Positions 18,544-28,815 of a stretch of 64,000 nucleotides of DNA are shown piece by piece. A program made the translations under genes and the position numbers. Each line of letters opens with the position of its first letter. The stretch's first letter is position 1. Origin of the DNA: Cellulomonas hominis. Lineage in GTDB: Bacteria; Actinomycetota; Actinomycetes; Actinomycetales; Cellulomonadaceae. The stretch covers positions 1-64,000 of the forward strand of contig NZ_CABEGA010000073.1 in the NCBI RefSeq assembly GCF_901521055.1, given 5' to 3'. The notes under the pieces are model-generated. The model had not been told where the DNA came from. It worked only from the letters and a program-made list of their open reading frames with translations, and made no database searches.

Positions 18544-21500
18544 CGTCTCCCCGCCCGCCTGCGCCGGACCGGCAGCGCCAGCAGCACCGCGAGCAGCAGC
18601 ACCACCCCCTGCGCCACCGTCCACATGGTCCGGTCGGGGGCGCTGTGCGCGACGACCAGCCGGCCGCCGTCCGCCCCGACCTCGAACGTCTGCCGCCACC
18701 CGTCCGTCACCGCGCGCAGCGGGACGCCGTCGAGCGTGGCGTGCCAGCCGGCGTCCGCACGCTCGGCGAGCACCAGCAGCCGGGCCGCGTCGCCGGCCTC
18801 GATCCGGGTGTCGACGCGGCCCACCACGCCCGGCACGGCGGGCACGGCGGTGGCGTCCGCGCCGGCGAGCCCCGCGGCGTCCTGCGCGGCGGTGGCGTCC
18901 GGCACCAGGCGGGCCCAGGCGGCGACGACAGAGGCTGCTGCTGCGACGTCCGCCTGCTCGGTGTCGTCGGTGTCGTCGGTGTCGTCGGTGTCCGCGGCGT
19001 CCTCGCCCACGGCGGCGCCCGACGGCTGCACCCGCCAGATGACCCCGGCGACGCCCTCCGTGATGCGCTCGAGCCCGGGGGTCGCGTCGAGCCGTCCGAC
19101 CAGCGCCGTGCGGGCCTGGTCCAGCGCGACGTCGCCCGCCTCGGTGAGCGGCGGGACCAGCACGTCTGCGACAGCCAGCGCCGCGAGGTCGGCCGCCACG
19201 TCGGTGCTCGACCCGACCGACAGCGCGCCGACGACGCCCTGCAGCTCCGCGGTCGCGTCGTCGGGGTCCGCGACGGCCGGGTCGGCGAGGGACCCGCGCA
19301 GCTCGCGGGTGCGGACCGCGGCGGCGTCCTCGACCACCTGCGGGCCGTTGCCGCGCAGCAGCTGCCAGTCCACGACGTCGCCGGTGGTCGGGACGAGCGC
19401 GAGCACGCGCGGGGCGTCCTCGGACTCCTGCGTCTGGCGGCCGATCGCCGGCACCACCGCGCGCGACATCGTCGTGAGGTCGGTGCCGCCGGCACGCGCC
19501 TCCCCCGCCCAGCCCGCCCAGGCGGCGAGCGGCAGCAGCACGACGACGAGCGTGACGACCCCCGCCGTCACCTGGCGCCAGCCGAACGACGCGCGGTCGA
19601 GCCACGCGCGCAGCCCGCGGGTGCCGGTGACGGCGGCGGCGAGCAGGCCGGCCATCGCGAGCGACACGCCCGACCCGGCCCAGCCGGGCACGAGCACGCC
19701 GTCGTCCTGACCGACGGCCACCCGGCCGGCGACCAGCGCGACGGCGAGCCCGACGGCCGCGGCGCACCAGCCGATCCGCACCACGCGCGCCTGCGGTGCG
19801 CCGCGCAGCAGTGCCAGCAGCGCGAGCAGCAGCACCGCCCCGCCGGTCGCGGCCGGCCACCAGTCGCCGACCACGTCCGGCACCCAGGACGGCAGCCACG
19901 ACGGGACCAGGCCCGGGGCGTCGACCGGCACGCCGAGCAGCGTCGCCACCGGGGAGGCCGGCGCGGAGGCCAGCGGCGACCCGGGGTCGGCGAGCAGCAG
20001 GCGCAGCCCCTGCACGCCGCGGGACGCCGCCTCCGCGAGCGCGGGGCCGAGCAGGACGAGCGCGGGCACGGCCGCCAGCACGACACGCAGCCGCCGGCCC
20101 CGCGGGGCGCAGGCGGCGATCAGGAGCAGCAGCAGGACGCCCGGGAGCAGCAGGGCGGGTGCACCGGCGGCGACGGCGGCGAACGCGAGCGACGCGGCGG
20201 CGGCCGCGGCGATCGAGCCCGACGGGCGGGCGGGCGAGGCCGTCGCGGGGCCCTCGGGGATCGCGCTCGCGTCGGTGCCGAGGGGCGTGGCGACGGGCTC
20301 CGCGGCCGCCGTGGGCGCCCCGACGCCGGCGGTCTCCGCGCGGGGCAGGTCGCCGCCGCCAGCAGGACCGTCCGCGGCAGAGTCAGCAGCAGGGTCCGCG
20401 TCAGGCTCCCCGTCACCGTCCGCGGCAGAGTCCGCGCCGTCGACCCGGGCGGTGACCGACGTCCGGGCCGGCGGGTTCACGACGGCGCGCGTGCCGCGCA
20501 CGGGGGTCACGGCGTCGAGCTCGCTGGTCGACGCGGCAGCCACGTCGCCGTCGCGGTCGCCCCGGAGGCCGTCTCGCGCGTCGTCCCCGTCGGCCGGCGT
20601 CGTCGCACCCTCCGGCGGCGTCGCGCCCTCCGGGGTCGTCGCACCCTCCGGCGTCGCCGCCTGGTCCCGCGTCGCGGCGTCGCGGTCCTCGTCGCCCGCC
20701 CGCCGCCGGCGGCGCCCACGCGGGGCCTCGCCGGCCCGGGCCCACGCCTCGGGGTCGGGCCACTCCTCCGCGCCGGGGTCGCGCACGGCCCCGGCGGCGT
20801 CGTCGGTGCGCGCGGCGGTCGCGACGCCGGACAGCACCTCGTCCACCTGCTGCACCCCGACCGCCCGGGCGAGCGCCAGCACGAGCCACGGCAGGGCCGC
20901 GTGCACGAGCACGGCGCCCGCACGGCCCTGGCCGGCGGCGAGCAGGAGGCTGGGCAGCGCGGCCCACACGATCGCCGCCCAGACCCGCACGGTCACGGAG
21001 CGTGTGGCGGCACCGGCGGCGAACCACGCGCCGAGGCCGGACAGCAGCATCCCGCCCAGCACGAGCACGGCGAGCGCGACCCCGAGGCTCCCGCCGGCGA
21101 CCGCGGTGCCCGGCAGCAGGGCGCTGAGGAAGGCGTCGGCAGGGCCGGGCGCGCCGAGCTCACCGGAGACCCAGCCGCTCGTCGCCGCGTCCCAGAGGTC
21201 GCGGAGCCCGGCGGCCGCGGGCAGCAGCGCGCCACCGGCCAGCGTCTCCCCGCTCAGCACCCCGAGGACGAGCGGTCCGAACGCGGCGGCGGTGACGGCG
21301 ACGAGCGCCACGACGACGACGACGAGACCGGCGCGGCGTCGCACCGCCAGCGCGGCGAGCTCCCGCAGCTCCAGCTCCGACGGCGCGCGGACGACCCGCC
21401 GGGCTTCGGCCCGGGTGAGGCGCCGGTCGCGCCACTGCTGCCAGACCGTGCGCAGGTCCGCCTGGAGCGGGCGGAGGGTGCGCCGGGGCACCCTCCGGGT

Positions 21501-22547
21501 CCGGCGGGCCTGTGCACGGGCGCGCACGACGGCGGCGGGCCGGCCGAGCGCGCGCAGCGGTGCCGCGACCTCCGCGGCCGCGAGCGCGGGCTCCTTGGTG
21601 GCGATCCGGACGAGCACCCGGACGGCGCCCGCGAGCACGGCCATGACGGCGACGAGCGGCAGCAGCGGCAGGGGCGCCCAGACGAGCCGCTGGTGCAGCA
21701 GCGCCGTGCGGCGGGCGGCGTACGAGCGGCGGGGCTCGGCGACGTCGGGCTCGCCGTCGGCGTCCAGGTCGACGAAGGCGCCGAGGTCCTCGCCGTGGTC
21801 CCGCAGCCCGTGGTACGACGCCTGGGCGTGCCGGACGACGGCGGACGGCACCACGACGACGCGGTGCCCCGCGAGGCGGGCGCGGCGCGACAGGTCGAGC
21901 CCGTCGCCGAACGGCCCGAGGGCCGGGTCGGTGCCGCGCAGCTCCTCCCAGACGTCGCGCCGGACGAGCGCGCCGACCATGCCGACGCCGAGCACGTCCT
22001 CGCGGCCGTCGTGCTGACCCTGGTCGACCTCGCCGGGCTCGACGTCGGTCATCCGGCGGCCGGAGCGCGACGTGCGGACCCCGACCTCGAGCAGGCGCGC
22101 GGGTGCGGTCCAGGTGCGCTGCTTCACGCCGGCCACGCCGACGGACGGGGCGGCATCGACGGCGCGGACCAGCTCGGCGAGCGCGGCGGGGTCGGGGGCG
22201 GAGTCGTCGTGCAGCAGCCACAGCCACCGCTGGGCGCCGCTGTCGGCGGCCAGCGCGGTGCGCACGGCGTCGCCGAAGGTCCGGGCCCGCGGGGCGGTGA
22301 GGAGCGTGGTGGACCCGGCAGGGAGTCCCGCGTCGCGCAGCACCGCGGCGAGGGCCGGGTCGGGCCGGTCGCCGACGTCGACGAGCAGCACCCGGGCCGG
22401 CGCGCGGCGCTGGGCCGCGAGCGCGCGGAGCGTCGTCGGGAGGAAGGGGGTGGCGCCACGGGCGACCACGACCGCCGTGACGGGGGCCGTGGCGGTCAGG
22501 GAGCCCGTGGCGGGCGCGCCGGAGGGCGGGACGTCGGACATGCTCAC
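18540..22547 (-). CDS. Giant GT2 glycosyltransferase with multi-span membrane domain
   Basis: The 1335-aa protein has an N-terminal GT2 domain (about residues 20-260; VTAVVVARG, LWLLHDDSAPD, MVGALVRRDVW). A first set of membrane helices covers about 295-570. A hydrophilic, repeat-containing linker (about 590-760) follows, then a second membrane block (about 765-1000), an extracytoplasmic segment and a final helix near the C-terminus. Such proteins are conserved next to DUF5719 and WhiB in actinobacteria, and are presumed to build a surface glycan. The start is a GTG at 22547 or an ATG at 22541. The long acidic/proline linker between the two membrane blocks is unusual. Confidence 0.87.
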   Translation of the reverse strand: MSMSDVPPSGAPATGSLTATAPVTAVVVARGATPFLPTTLRALAAQRRAPARVLLVDVGDRPDPALAAVLRDAGLPAGSTTLLTAPRARTFGDAVRTALAADSGAQRWLWLLHDDSAPDPAALAELVRAVDAAPSVGVAGVKQRTWTAPARLLEVGVRTSRSGRRMTDVEPGEVDQGQHDGREDVLGVGMVGALVRRDVWEELRGTDPALGPFGDGLDLSRRARLAGHRVVVVPSAVVRHAQASYHGLRDHGEDLGAFVDLDADGEPDVAEPRRSYAARRTALLHQRLVWAPLPLLPLVAVMAVLAGAVRVLVRIATKEPALAAAEVAAPLRALGRPAAVVRARAQARRTRRVPRRTLRPLQADLRTVWQQWRDRRLTRAEARRVVRAPSELELRELAALAVRRRAGLVVVVVALVAVTAAAFGPLVLGVLSGETLAGGALLPAAAGLRDLWDAATSGWVSGELGAPGPADAFLSALLPGTAVAGGSLGVALAVLVLGGMLLSGLGAWFAAGAATRSVTVRVWAAIVWAALPSLLLAAGQGRAGAVLVHAALPWLVLALARAVGVQQVDEVLSGVATAARTDDAAGAVRDPGAEEWPDPEAWARAGEAPRGRRRRRAGDEDRDAATRDQAATPEGATTPEGATPPEGATTPADGDDARDGLRGDRDGDVAAASTSELDAVTPVRGTRAVVNPPARTSVTARVDGADSAADGDGEPDADPAADSAADGPAGGGDLPRAETAGVGAPTAAAEPVATPLGTDASAIPEGPATASPARPSGSIAAAAAASLAFAAVAAGAPALLLPGVLLLLLIAACAPRGRRLRVVLAAVPALVLLGPALAEAASRGVQGLRLLLADPGSPLASAPASPVATLLGVPVDAPGLVPSWLPSWVPDVVGDWWPAATGGAVLLLALLALLRGAPQARVVRIGWCAAAVGLAVALVAGRVAVGQDDGVLVPGWAGSGVSLAMAGLLAAAVTGTRGLRAWLDRASFGWRQVTAGVVTLVVVLLPLAAWAGWAGEARAGGTDLTTMSRAVVPAIGRQTQESEDAPRVLALVPTTGDVVDWQLLRGNGPQVVEDAAAVRTRELRGSLADPAVADPDDATAELQGVVGALSVGSSTDVAADLAALAVADVLVPPLTEAGDVALDQARTALVGRLDATPGLERITEGVAGVIWRVQPSGAAVGEDAADTDDTDDTDDTEQADVAAAASVVAAWARLVPDATAAQDAAGLAGADATAVPAVPGVVGRVDTRIEAGDAARLLVLAERADAGWHATLDGVPLRAVTDGWRQTFEVGADGGRLVVAHSAPDRTMWTVAQGVVLLLAVLLALPVRRRRAGRR
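18961..18991. repeat. 9-bp tandem repeat in the giant GT2 gene
   Basis: The unit gtgtcgtcg repeats just over three times and encodes a run of DDT tripeptides (about residues 1186-1196) on the minus strand. It is a coding microsatellite that could vary in length without shifting the frame. Confidence 0.8.
20599..20652. repeat. 18-bp tandem repeat in the giant GT2 linker
   Basis: Three 18-bp units (first and third identical, the middle with two changes) encode TPEGAT-like hexapeptides near residues 633-650 in the hydrophilic linker. The length is a multiple of three, so copy-number changes stay in frame. Confidence 0.8.
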
Positions 22548-22574
22548 GACATCATGCGCCCCGGCGGGCGCGGC

Positions 22575-22904
22575 TCAGACCACACGCCGCTTGAGCTTGC
22601 GGCGCTCTCGCTCCGACAGTCCGCCCCAGATGCCGAACCGCTCGTCGTTGGCCAGCGCGTACTCCAGGCACTCGGCCCGGACCTCGCAGCCGGTGCAGAC
22701 CTTCTTGGCCTCGCGCGTCGAGCCGCCCTTCTCGGGGAAGAAGGCCTCGGGGTCGGTCTGGGCGCACAGCGCGCGCTCCTGCCAGCCCATGATGCCGTCG
22801 TCCTCGGGCGTGCCGAACATCGGCAGCACGCTGGCGAGACCGTCCTGCTTGGGTGTGTGGGCGTCCGACGGGAAGGATCCCTCGTCGTCGAGCAGACTCC
22901 ACAT
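22575..22904 (-). CDS. whiB: WhiB-family iron-sulfur regulator
   Basis: The 109-aa protein has the four cluster-binding cysteines at 47, 70, 73 and 79, the beta-turn GIWGG at 91-95, and a basic C-terminus (RERRKLKRR). The ALCAQTDPEAFFPEKGGS and NDERFGIWGG segments match the WhiB/WhmD/WhiB2 branch, which works with WhiA in cell division and differentiation. The start is an ATG with GGGGGAGG seven bases upstream. The giant GT2 gene follows after 27 bases. The subgroup assignment rests on motif match and position. Confidence 0.93.
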   Translation of the reverse strand: MWSLLDDEGSFPSDAHTPKQDGLASVLPMFGTPEDDGIMGWQERALCAQTDPEAFFPEKGGSTREAKKVCTGCEVRAECLEYALANDERFGIWGGLSERERRKLKRRVV

Positions 22905-22980
22905 GTGTGCCTCCCCCGTCGTGCTCGGTGATGATGGTGCGGTGCTGTGTCAGGCCTCGTGACGAAGCCCTTCTGGGGGA

Positions 22981-23009
22981 ATTACACGCGTGTCGTTCGG
23001 CGTAGTCAA
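22981..23009 (-). promoter_or_regulatory. whiB promoter
   Basis: On the minus strand a -35 box TTGACT (23009-23004) and a -10 box TGTAAT (22986-22981) are separated by 17 bases. A leader of about 70 bases runs to the whiB ATG. This is one of the most AT-rich short stretches in the window. Confidence 0.7.
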
Positions 23010-23108
23010 GCGGAAGAGTGCTATTGCACCCCTCACCGGGCGATATGTCCGGTTGCCCGTCAGCATGCGGGACAGCGGGCCGGCGGTCCCCGGACCTAGG
23101 CTGCTCGC

Positions 23109-23861
23109 GTGCCCCCGACGAACCCCCGCCGTGCCGCCGACCTCCCCCACGTCCTGTCCGCCCTGCTCAGCGAGCCGGGCCACCCGCGCCTGACCTGGTA
23201 CGGACCCGCGGGCGAGCGCATCGAGCTCTCCGGCGCGGTCCTCGACAACTGGGTGAGCAAGACCACCAACCTGCTCGTCGAGGAGCTCGACGCCGGACCG
23301 GGGACGCGGGTGCTGCTGGACCTCCCGCCGCACTGGCGGACGGTCGTCTGGGCGCTCGCCGCCTGGCGGCTCGGCGCGACCGTGGTCACCCAGGGCGCGG
23401 ACGGCCCCGCGGCCGGCGACGTGGACGTCGTCGTGTCCGACCGGCCGGGCGAGCTGGACCTGCCCCGGGGCGCCGGGGTGGTCGCCGTGGCCCTGCCGGC
23501 GCTCGCGCGGCGGTTCGACGGCGCCCTGCCGCCCGGGGCGCTCGACGCTGCCCAGTCGGTCATGACCTACGGCGACGTGATCGGCTGGGCGCCGGTGCCC
23601 GAGCCCGACCGGCCCGCGCTGGGCGACCTGCCGCACGCGGCGCTGCTCGCGGCGGCCGCCGACGCCGCCCCGGTGCCCGACGGGTCCCGGACGCTGCTGA
23701 CCGCCACCGACGACCGGGCGGCGACGGCGACGGCGCTGCTCGCGGTGCTGGGCGTGCTCGCCGAGGGCGGCTCCGTCGTGCTGCTGCGGCCGGAGCCCGG
23801 GGACGACGCCGCGCGGGTCGAGCGGGTGGTCGCCACCGAGCGGGTCACCGCGCGGCTCTGA
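23109..23861 (+). CDS. TIGR03089 family protein
   Basis: The 250-aa protein resembles the N-terminal part of AMP-binding enzymes (LTWYGPAGERIELSG, VLLDLPPHWRTVVWALAAWRLGA) but lacks the adenylate-forming signature and the C-terminal lobe. This is the TIGR03089 pattern, confined to actinobacteria and of unknown function. The start is a GTG exactly six bases after TAGGCT (23097-23102), a leaderless arrangement. It is divergent from whiB. Confidence 0.85.
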   Translation: MPPTNPRRAADLPHVLSALLSEPGHPRLTWYGPAGERIELSGAVLDNWVSKTTNLLVEELDAGPGTRVLLDLPPHWRTVVWALAAWRLGATVVTQGADGPAAGDVDVVVSDRPGELDLPRGAGVVAVALPALARRFDGALPPGALDAAQSVMTYGDVIGWAPVPEPDRPALGDLPHAALLAAAADAAPVPDGSRTLLTATDDRAATATALLAVLGVLAEGGSVVLLRPEPGDDAARVERVVATERVTARL

Positions 23862-23908
23862 CGCCCGCCAGGTCCGTCACCCCGCCGCACCTCTCCCCGC
23901 CGCGCCCC

Positions 23909-26011
23909 TCACCCCGCCGGCGCGACGGAGCCGTCGGGCTGCACCAGGCCCACCCACACCTCGCTCCACGTCGTGTCCACCGCGGTCGGCGGGCCGGTCA
24001 GCGTGCGGCCGAGGGTCGTCGACGCCGTCCCCCCGACGGACGCCACGGGCGGGGCTGTCCACGGGTAGTCGGTGACGTCGAAGCTCAGCGCCGCGACCGG
24101 CTCCCCGCCCCACGCGGACCGCACCGCCGCGAGGTCGGCGGCGCTCGGCGGCTCCAGGTACTCGACCACCTCGACGTCGCACACCACCCGCAGCGTCGCG
24201 AGGTACCGGAACGGGCTGGAGTGCGTCCACACGACCCGCCGCACCCCGAGGTCCGCGAGCTCGTCGCACACCGCGTGCGCCTGCGTCGCGCGGCCCGACA
24301 GCTCCACGGTGCCGGAGACGGATCCCCACGTCGTGACCGGGAACGCGACCACCGCGGCCGCGAGACCCGCCGCGGTCGCCCGCCGCACGAGGGTCCACGG
24401 CCCGGCCCCCCCGCCGCCGGGCGCGCGGACAGGCCACGGCCCCGCGAGCGCCGCCAGCGCGCACGCCCCGGCGACGAGCAGCCCCGGGAACGTCGCGGGC
24501 AGCAGCCGCCGGACCGCCCAGATCTGGTCGGGCGTGATGCTGACCCGCACCAGCGGGAACACCGCCGCGACCCCGACCACCGCGACGAGCACCGTCGCCG
24601 CGGGGTCCCGCCGCGCGACGGCCCGCCACGCGAGCAGCGCCAGCCCCGCGAACCCGAGCACGACGGCCGGGACACCGAGGTACCAGGACACCCAGGCGAG
24701 GGTCTGCTCGTCGTAGGACCGGGAGGCGTCGAGCGGCTGCCCCGCCGCGGCCTGCAGCACCTGGACCGCGTACCCGAAGCCGGAGGCGGGGTCGGTGTGG
24801 TGGCCCTCCCACCACAGCGGCCGGCTCGCGAGCACCACCCCGACCAGCAGCGCCGTCCCCGCGGCCGCCCGGCCGAGCACCCGCGCCCGGCCGTGGACGA
24901 GCCGGCGCACCGGGGCCAGCCACGCCGCGGGCAGCAGCAGGGCCGCCACCGCCAGCACCACCAGCACGCCGGTGACGGCCAGGAGGCTGGTCAGCTGCGC
25001 GGTGTGGACGCGCACGTACTCCGGGCTGAGCAGCAGCACGTCGGTCATCCCGAGCGCCGCCATCGCGACCCCGGCGCCGATCGCCGCGAGCGCCGCCCGC
25101 ACCGCCGCGCGCCGGTCCCGCCGGCCCAGCGGGGACGCCGCGACCAGCACGTACCCGAGCGCCAGCCCGATCACCACCACCGCCCCGTCGATCCGCGCCG
25201 CCGCGACCGCGCCGAGCAGCGTCCCGACCAGCACGTGCGGTCCCGCCCCGGCCTCCCGGCGCCACACCCCGTGCGCGACCGCGAGGCCGCCGCACAGGAA
25301 CGCCACGGTGAGCGGCTCGGTGTACGCCGCGCGGGTGAAGGTGCCGAACGGCAGGCTCAGCGCCAGCGCGGCGGTGGGCACGAGCGCCCACAGGGGGCCC
25401 GCGAACCGGCGCGCCGCCGCGAACACCGCCAGGAGCGCCACCACCCCGATCGCCAGGTTCCCGGCCAGCACCGCGCGCTCGCCGCCCAGCCAGCCCTGCA
25501 TCGCCAGCAGCGCCGGGAGCATCTTGTTGCCCTGCGCGTACAGGTGGCCGTCGTGCAGCCAGAACGCCTCGGTGCCCGCGCTCGCCCCGGCGACCGCGGC
25601 GTCGGCCGCCGACCCGACGGGGACCGGTGCCGCGGCGTGGTCGGTGAGCCACAGGGCCTGCAGCGTGAGGAACCCGGGGTCCCGGTTGACGACGACGTAC
25701 TCGGCGACGGACCGCAGGCCGAGCACGACCCACCCCGCGCACAGCACCAGGACGGCGGCCAGCGCCCCGGTCTGCGCGGCGGACGCACGCGGCGCGCGCG
25801 GGACCCAGCGCCAGGTCGCGGCGGTGAGCGCGGCCGCGAGCGCGAGCACCACGACGGGGCGGAACGCGCCGAGCAGCACCGCGACCAGCCCCGCCAGCCC
25901 GAGCGCCAGCAGCACGACGGGCAGCCGGTCCGGCAGCGCGAGCAGCGCGCGGACGACGGCCGGGGCGCGCGGGACCGCCGGCCGGGCCGGCGTGCCCCCG
26001 GCGGCCGTCAC
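23909..26011 (-). CDS. Polytopic membrane protein, GT-C glycosyltransferase-like
   Basis: The 700-aa protein has about a dozen hydrophobic segments. An early extracytoplasmic loop holds an acidic motif (NRDPGF) followed by HLYAQGNKMLPALLA, as in lipid-linked-sugar glycosyltransferases of the GT-C fold. A C-terminal soluble domain is extracytoplasmic. It probably transfers a sugar from a polyprenyl-phosphate donor outside the membrane. The GTG start overlaps the methyltransferase stop by four bases. It is the last gene of the three-gene operon headed by a DPM1-like GT2, which could make the lipid-linked donor. The sugar is unknown. Confidence 0.75.
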   Translation of the reverse strand: MTAAGGTPARPAVPRAPAVVRALLALPDRLPVVLLALGLAGLVAVLLGAFRPVVVLALAAALTAATWRWVPRAPRASAAQTGALAAVLVLCAGWVVLGLRSVAEYVVVNRDPGFLTLQALWLTDHAAAPVPVGSAADAAVAGASAGTEAFWLHDGHLYAQGNKMLPALLAMQGWLGGERAVLAGNLAIGVVALLAVFAAARRFAGPLWALVPTAALALSLPFGTFTRAAYTEPLTVAFLCGGLAVAHGVWRREAGAGPHVLVGTLLGAVAAARIDGAVVVIGLALGYVLVAASPLGRRDRRAAVRAALAAIGAGVAMAALGMTDVLLLSPEYVRVHTAQLTSLLAVTGVLVVLAVAALLLPAAWLAPVRRLVHGRARVLGRAAAGTALLVGVVLASRPLWWEGHHTDPASGFGYAVQVLQAAAGQPLDASRSYDEQTLAWVSWYLGVPAVVLGFAGLALLAWRAVARRDPAATVLVAVVGVAAVFPLVRVSITPDQIWAVRRLLPATFPGLLVAGACALAALAGPWPVRAPGGGGAGPWTLVRRATAAGLAAAVVAFPVTTWGSVSGTVELSGRATQAHAVCDELADLGVRRVVWTHSSPFRYLATLRVVCDVEVVEYLEPPSAADLAAVRSAWGGEPVAALSFDVTDYPWTAPPVASVGGTASTTLGRTLTGPPTAVDTTWSEVWVGLVQPDGSVAPAG

Positions 26012-26748
26012 GGCCGGGCGGGCAGCGTGAGCACCGCCGACTCCCGGGGGTACGGCAGCGACGGCACCCAGCCGCGGTAGCGGTGCACGGCCAGCCCGGA
26101 GCCGGCGAGCGCCGCGGCGTACCGGGGACGCTGGCTGTCGTCCAGCAGCACGATCCCGCCCGGTGCCAGGCGCCGGGCCGCGGCCTCGACGCAGGCGGTG
26201 CGCGCGCGGCCGTCGACCACGACGAGGTCCAGCTCGCCGGGCACCCGGTCGATCGCGCGCACGTACGCCGCGTAGTCGAGCCCCTCCTCGCCCCGCCGGC
26301 CGGAGGGCACCACCGGCGCGCGGGACTCCTCGGGCGCGACCTCCAGGAGCTCCAGCCGGTCCGCCACGCCGGCGTCGCGGGCGAGGTCCCGGACCAGCGC
26401 GGCGAACCCGGCGTGGTGCTCGACGCTCGTCACCTGCGCGGCGCGCCGGGCCAGCCAGATGGACGACGCCCCGGAGCCGTACTCGAACACCCGCGCGGAC
26501 CCGCCCAGCTCGGCGAGGCGCTCCTCGACGCGCGCCGCGGCACCGTACGTCCACCACGGCACGTCGAGGGCCACGAGGTCGGCGGCGTCGTGGATCGCGA
26601 ACAGCGACCGCGTGTGGGCCGCCAGGCCGCCCGGGTGCGCCCGGCCCCGCCGGTCCAGGGCGCCGAGCGCCCCTGCGGCCTCGGCGGCCCGCCGCGCGGA
26701 CCGCCACAGCCCCACGTACGCGGTGCGGCCGATCGAGCCGGCGGTCAC
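26008..26748 (-). CDS. Class I SAM-dependent methyltransferase
   Basis: The 246-aa protein has an AdoMet-binding motif I in VFEYGSGASSIWLA (about residue 88), an acidic residue ending the next strand (VTSVEHH), and a late DLVVVDGRART. It could methylate a sugar or a surface glycan, judging from its place between a GT2 and a GT-C-like gene with GTGA overlaps on both sides. The GTG at 26748 is the start; the frame is open further upstream but inside the GT2 gene. Confidence 0.82.
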   Translation of the reverse strand: MTAGSIGRTAYVGLWRSARRAAEAAGALGALDRRGRAHPGGLAAHTRSLFAIHDAADLVALDVPWWTYGAAARVEERLAELGGSARVFEYGSGASSIWLARRAAQVTSVEHHAGFAALVRDLARDAGVADRLELLEVAPEESRAPVVPSGRRGEEGLDYAAYVRAIDRVPGELDLVVVDGRARTACVEAAARRLAPGGIVLLDDSQRPRYAAALAGSGLAVHRYRGWVPSLPYPRESAVLTLPARP

Positions 26749-27698
26749 GGCAGGTCCTCCCGGGCGTCGTACTGCAGGCGCTTGGTCCGCTCCAGCTGCT
26801 CCTCCAGCAGCACCCGGTTGGTGCGCAGCAGGTCCGACAGCACCCCCAGCGCCGCCGACAGCAGGCACGCGACGGCCATGATCGCCCCGAAGATCAGCGA
26901 CTGGACGTTCCCCGCCTGCCCGTTCGCCACCCACAGCACCAGGAACCGCACCATCGGGACGAGCGCCAGCACGCCGAACACCGCGGCGAGCGTCGCGAAC
27001 ACCACGTACGGCTTGTACATCAGGTACGACCGCACGATGGCCGACGCGGACCGGGCCATGTGGTGGAACACGCTGCGGAACAGCCGGGACTCGCGCGTCT
27101 TGGCGTGGGTGACCACCGGGATGCTGACGATCCGCAGCCGCTTGTGGCCGGCCTGGATGATCGTCTCCATCGCGTACGAGAAGTCGGTGAGCACGTTGAG
27201 CCGCAGCAGCGCGCCCCGGGAGTACGCCCGGAACCCGCTGGCCGCGTCCGGCAGCCGGGTGTCCGCCGCGCCGTTCACGACCGCGCTGCCGAACCGCTGC
27301 ATCCGCTTCTTGAACCAGGAGAACTCCGCGATCGTCGCCGTCTGCCGGTCGGCGATCACCACGTCCGCCACGCCCTCCAGGACCGGCCGCACGAGGTCGC
27401 CGATCCGGTCCTGCGGGTACTGGTCGTCGCCGTCGGTGTTCACCACGACGTCCGCCCCGTGCGCGAGCGCCCAGTCGACGCCGTCCCGGAACGAGCGCGC
27501 GAGCCCCATCGTCCGCGCGTGCCGCACGACCGCGGCGCCGTGCTCCCGGGCGATCTCCGCGGTGCGGTCGGTGGACCCGTCGTCGACGACCACGACCGCG
27601 ATCTCGTCCACGCCGTCGATGTGCCGCGGGATCGAGGACAGCACCGCGCCGAGCGTCGCCTCCTCGTCGAGGCACGGGACCTGCACGACGACCTTCAT
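26745..27698 (-). CDS. DPM1/GtrB-like GT2 glycosyltransferase
   Basis: The 317-aa protein has a cytoplasmic GT2 domain (VVQVPCLDEEATL, VVVDDGSTD, VVNTDGDDQYP, DAASGFRAYSRGA) and two C-terminal transmembrane helices (about 225-245 and 262-285). A short coiled-coil-like tail follows. This is the architecture of enzymes that load a sugar onto polyprenyl phosphate. The ATG at 27698 gives a normal N-terminus. It heads the operon with the methyltransferase and GT-C-like protein, so it may supply their lipid-linked donor. It is divergent from the GDP-mannose dehydratase genes. Confidence 0.88.
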   Translation of the reverse strand: MKVVVQVPCLDEEATLGAVLSSIPRHIDGVDEIAVVVVDDGSTDRTAEIAREHGAAVVRHARTMGLARSFRDGVDWALAHGADVVVNTDGDDQYPQDRIGDLVRPVLEGVADVVIADRQTATIAEFSWFKKRMQRFGSAVVNGAADTRLPDAASGFRAYSRGALLRLNVLTDFSYAMETIIQAGHKRLRIVSIPVVTHAKTRESRLFRSVFHHMARSASAIVRSYLMYKPYVVFATLAAVFGVLALVPMVRFLVLWVANGQAGNVQSLIFGAIMAVACLLSAALGVLSDLLRTNRVLLEEQLERTKRLQYDAREDLP

Positions 27699-27831
27699 GC
27701 GCTGCTCACACCCGCTCACGACCGTTCGCCGGACCGCCCCGCACCGGCCGGCCGCGGGTCGTCGGTAGCCTAGCCACCAGGGCCGACGTGCAGAGCCGCT
27801 GCGCCGCGCCCCCGACGGAACCGGAGACCAC

Positions 27832-28811
<980 letters not shown>

Positions 28812-28815
<4 letters not shown>

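Noticed and set aside
18961-20652. CRISPR-like or regulatory repeats
   Set aside because: The repeats are head-to-tail multiples of three within one coding frame and have no spacers.
18645-22931. A 1428-codon open frame on the plus strand opposite the giant GT2 gene
   Set aside because: It is antisense to a protein with clear GT2 and membrane segments; its translation is rich in Arg, Gly and Pro with no domain pattern, as expected for a high-GC shadow frame.
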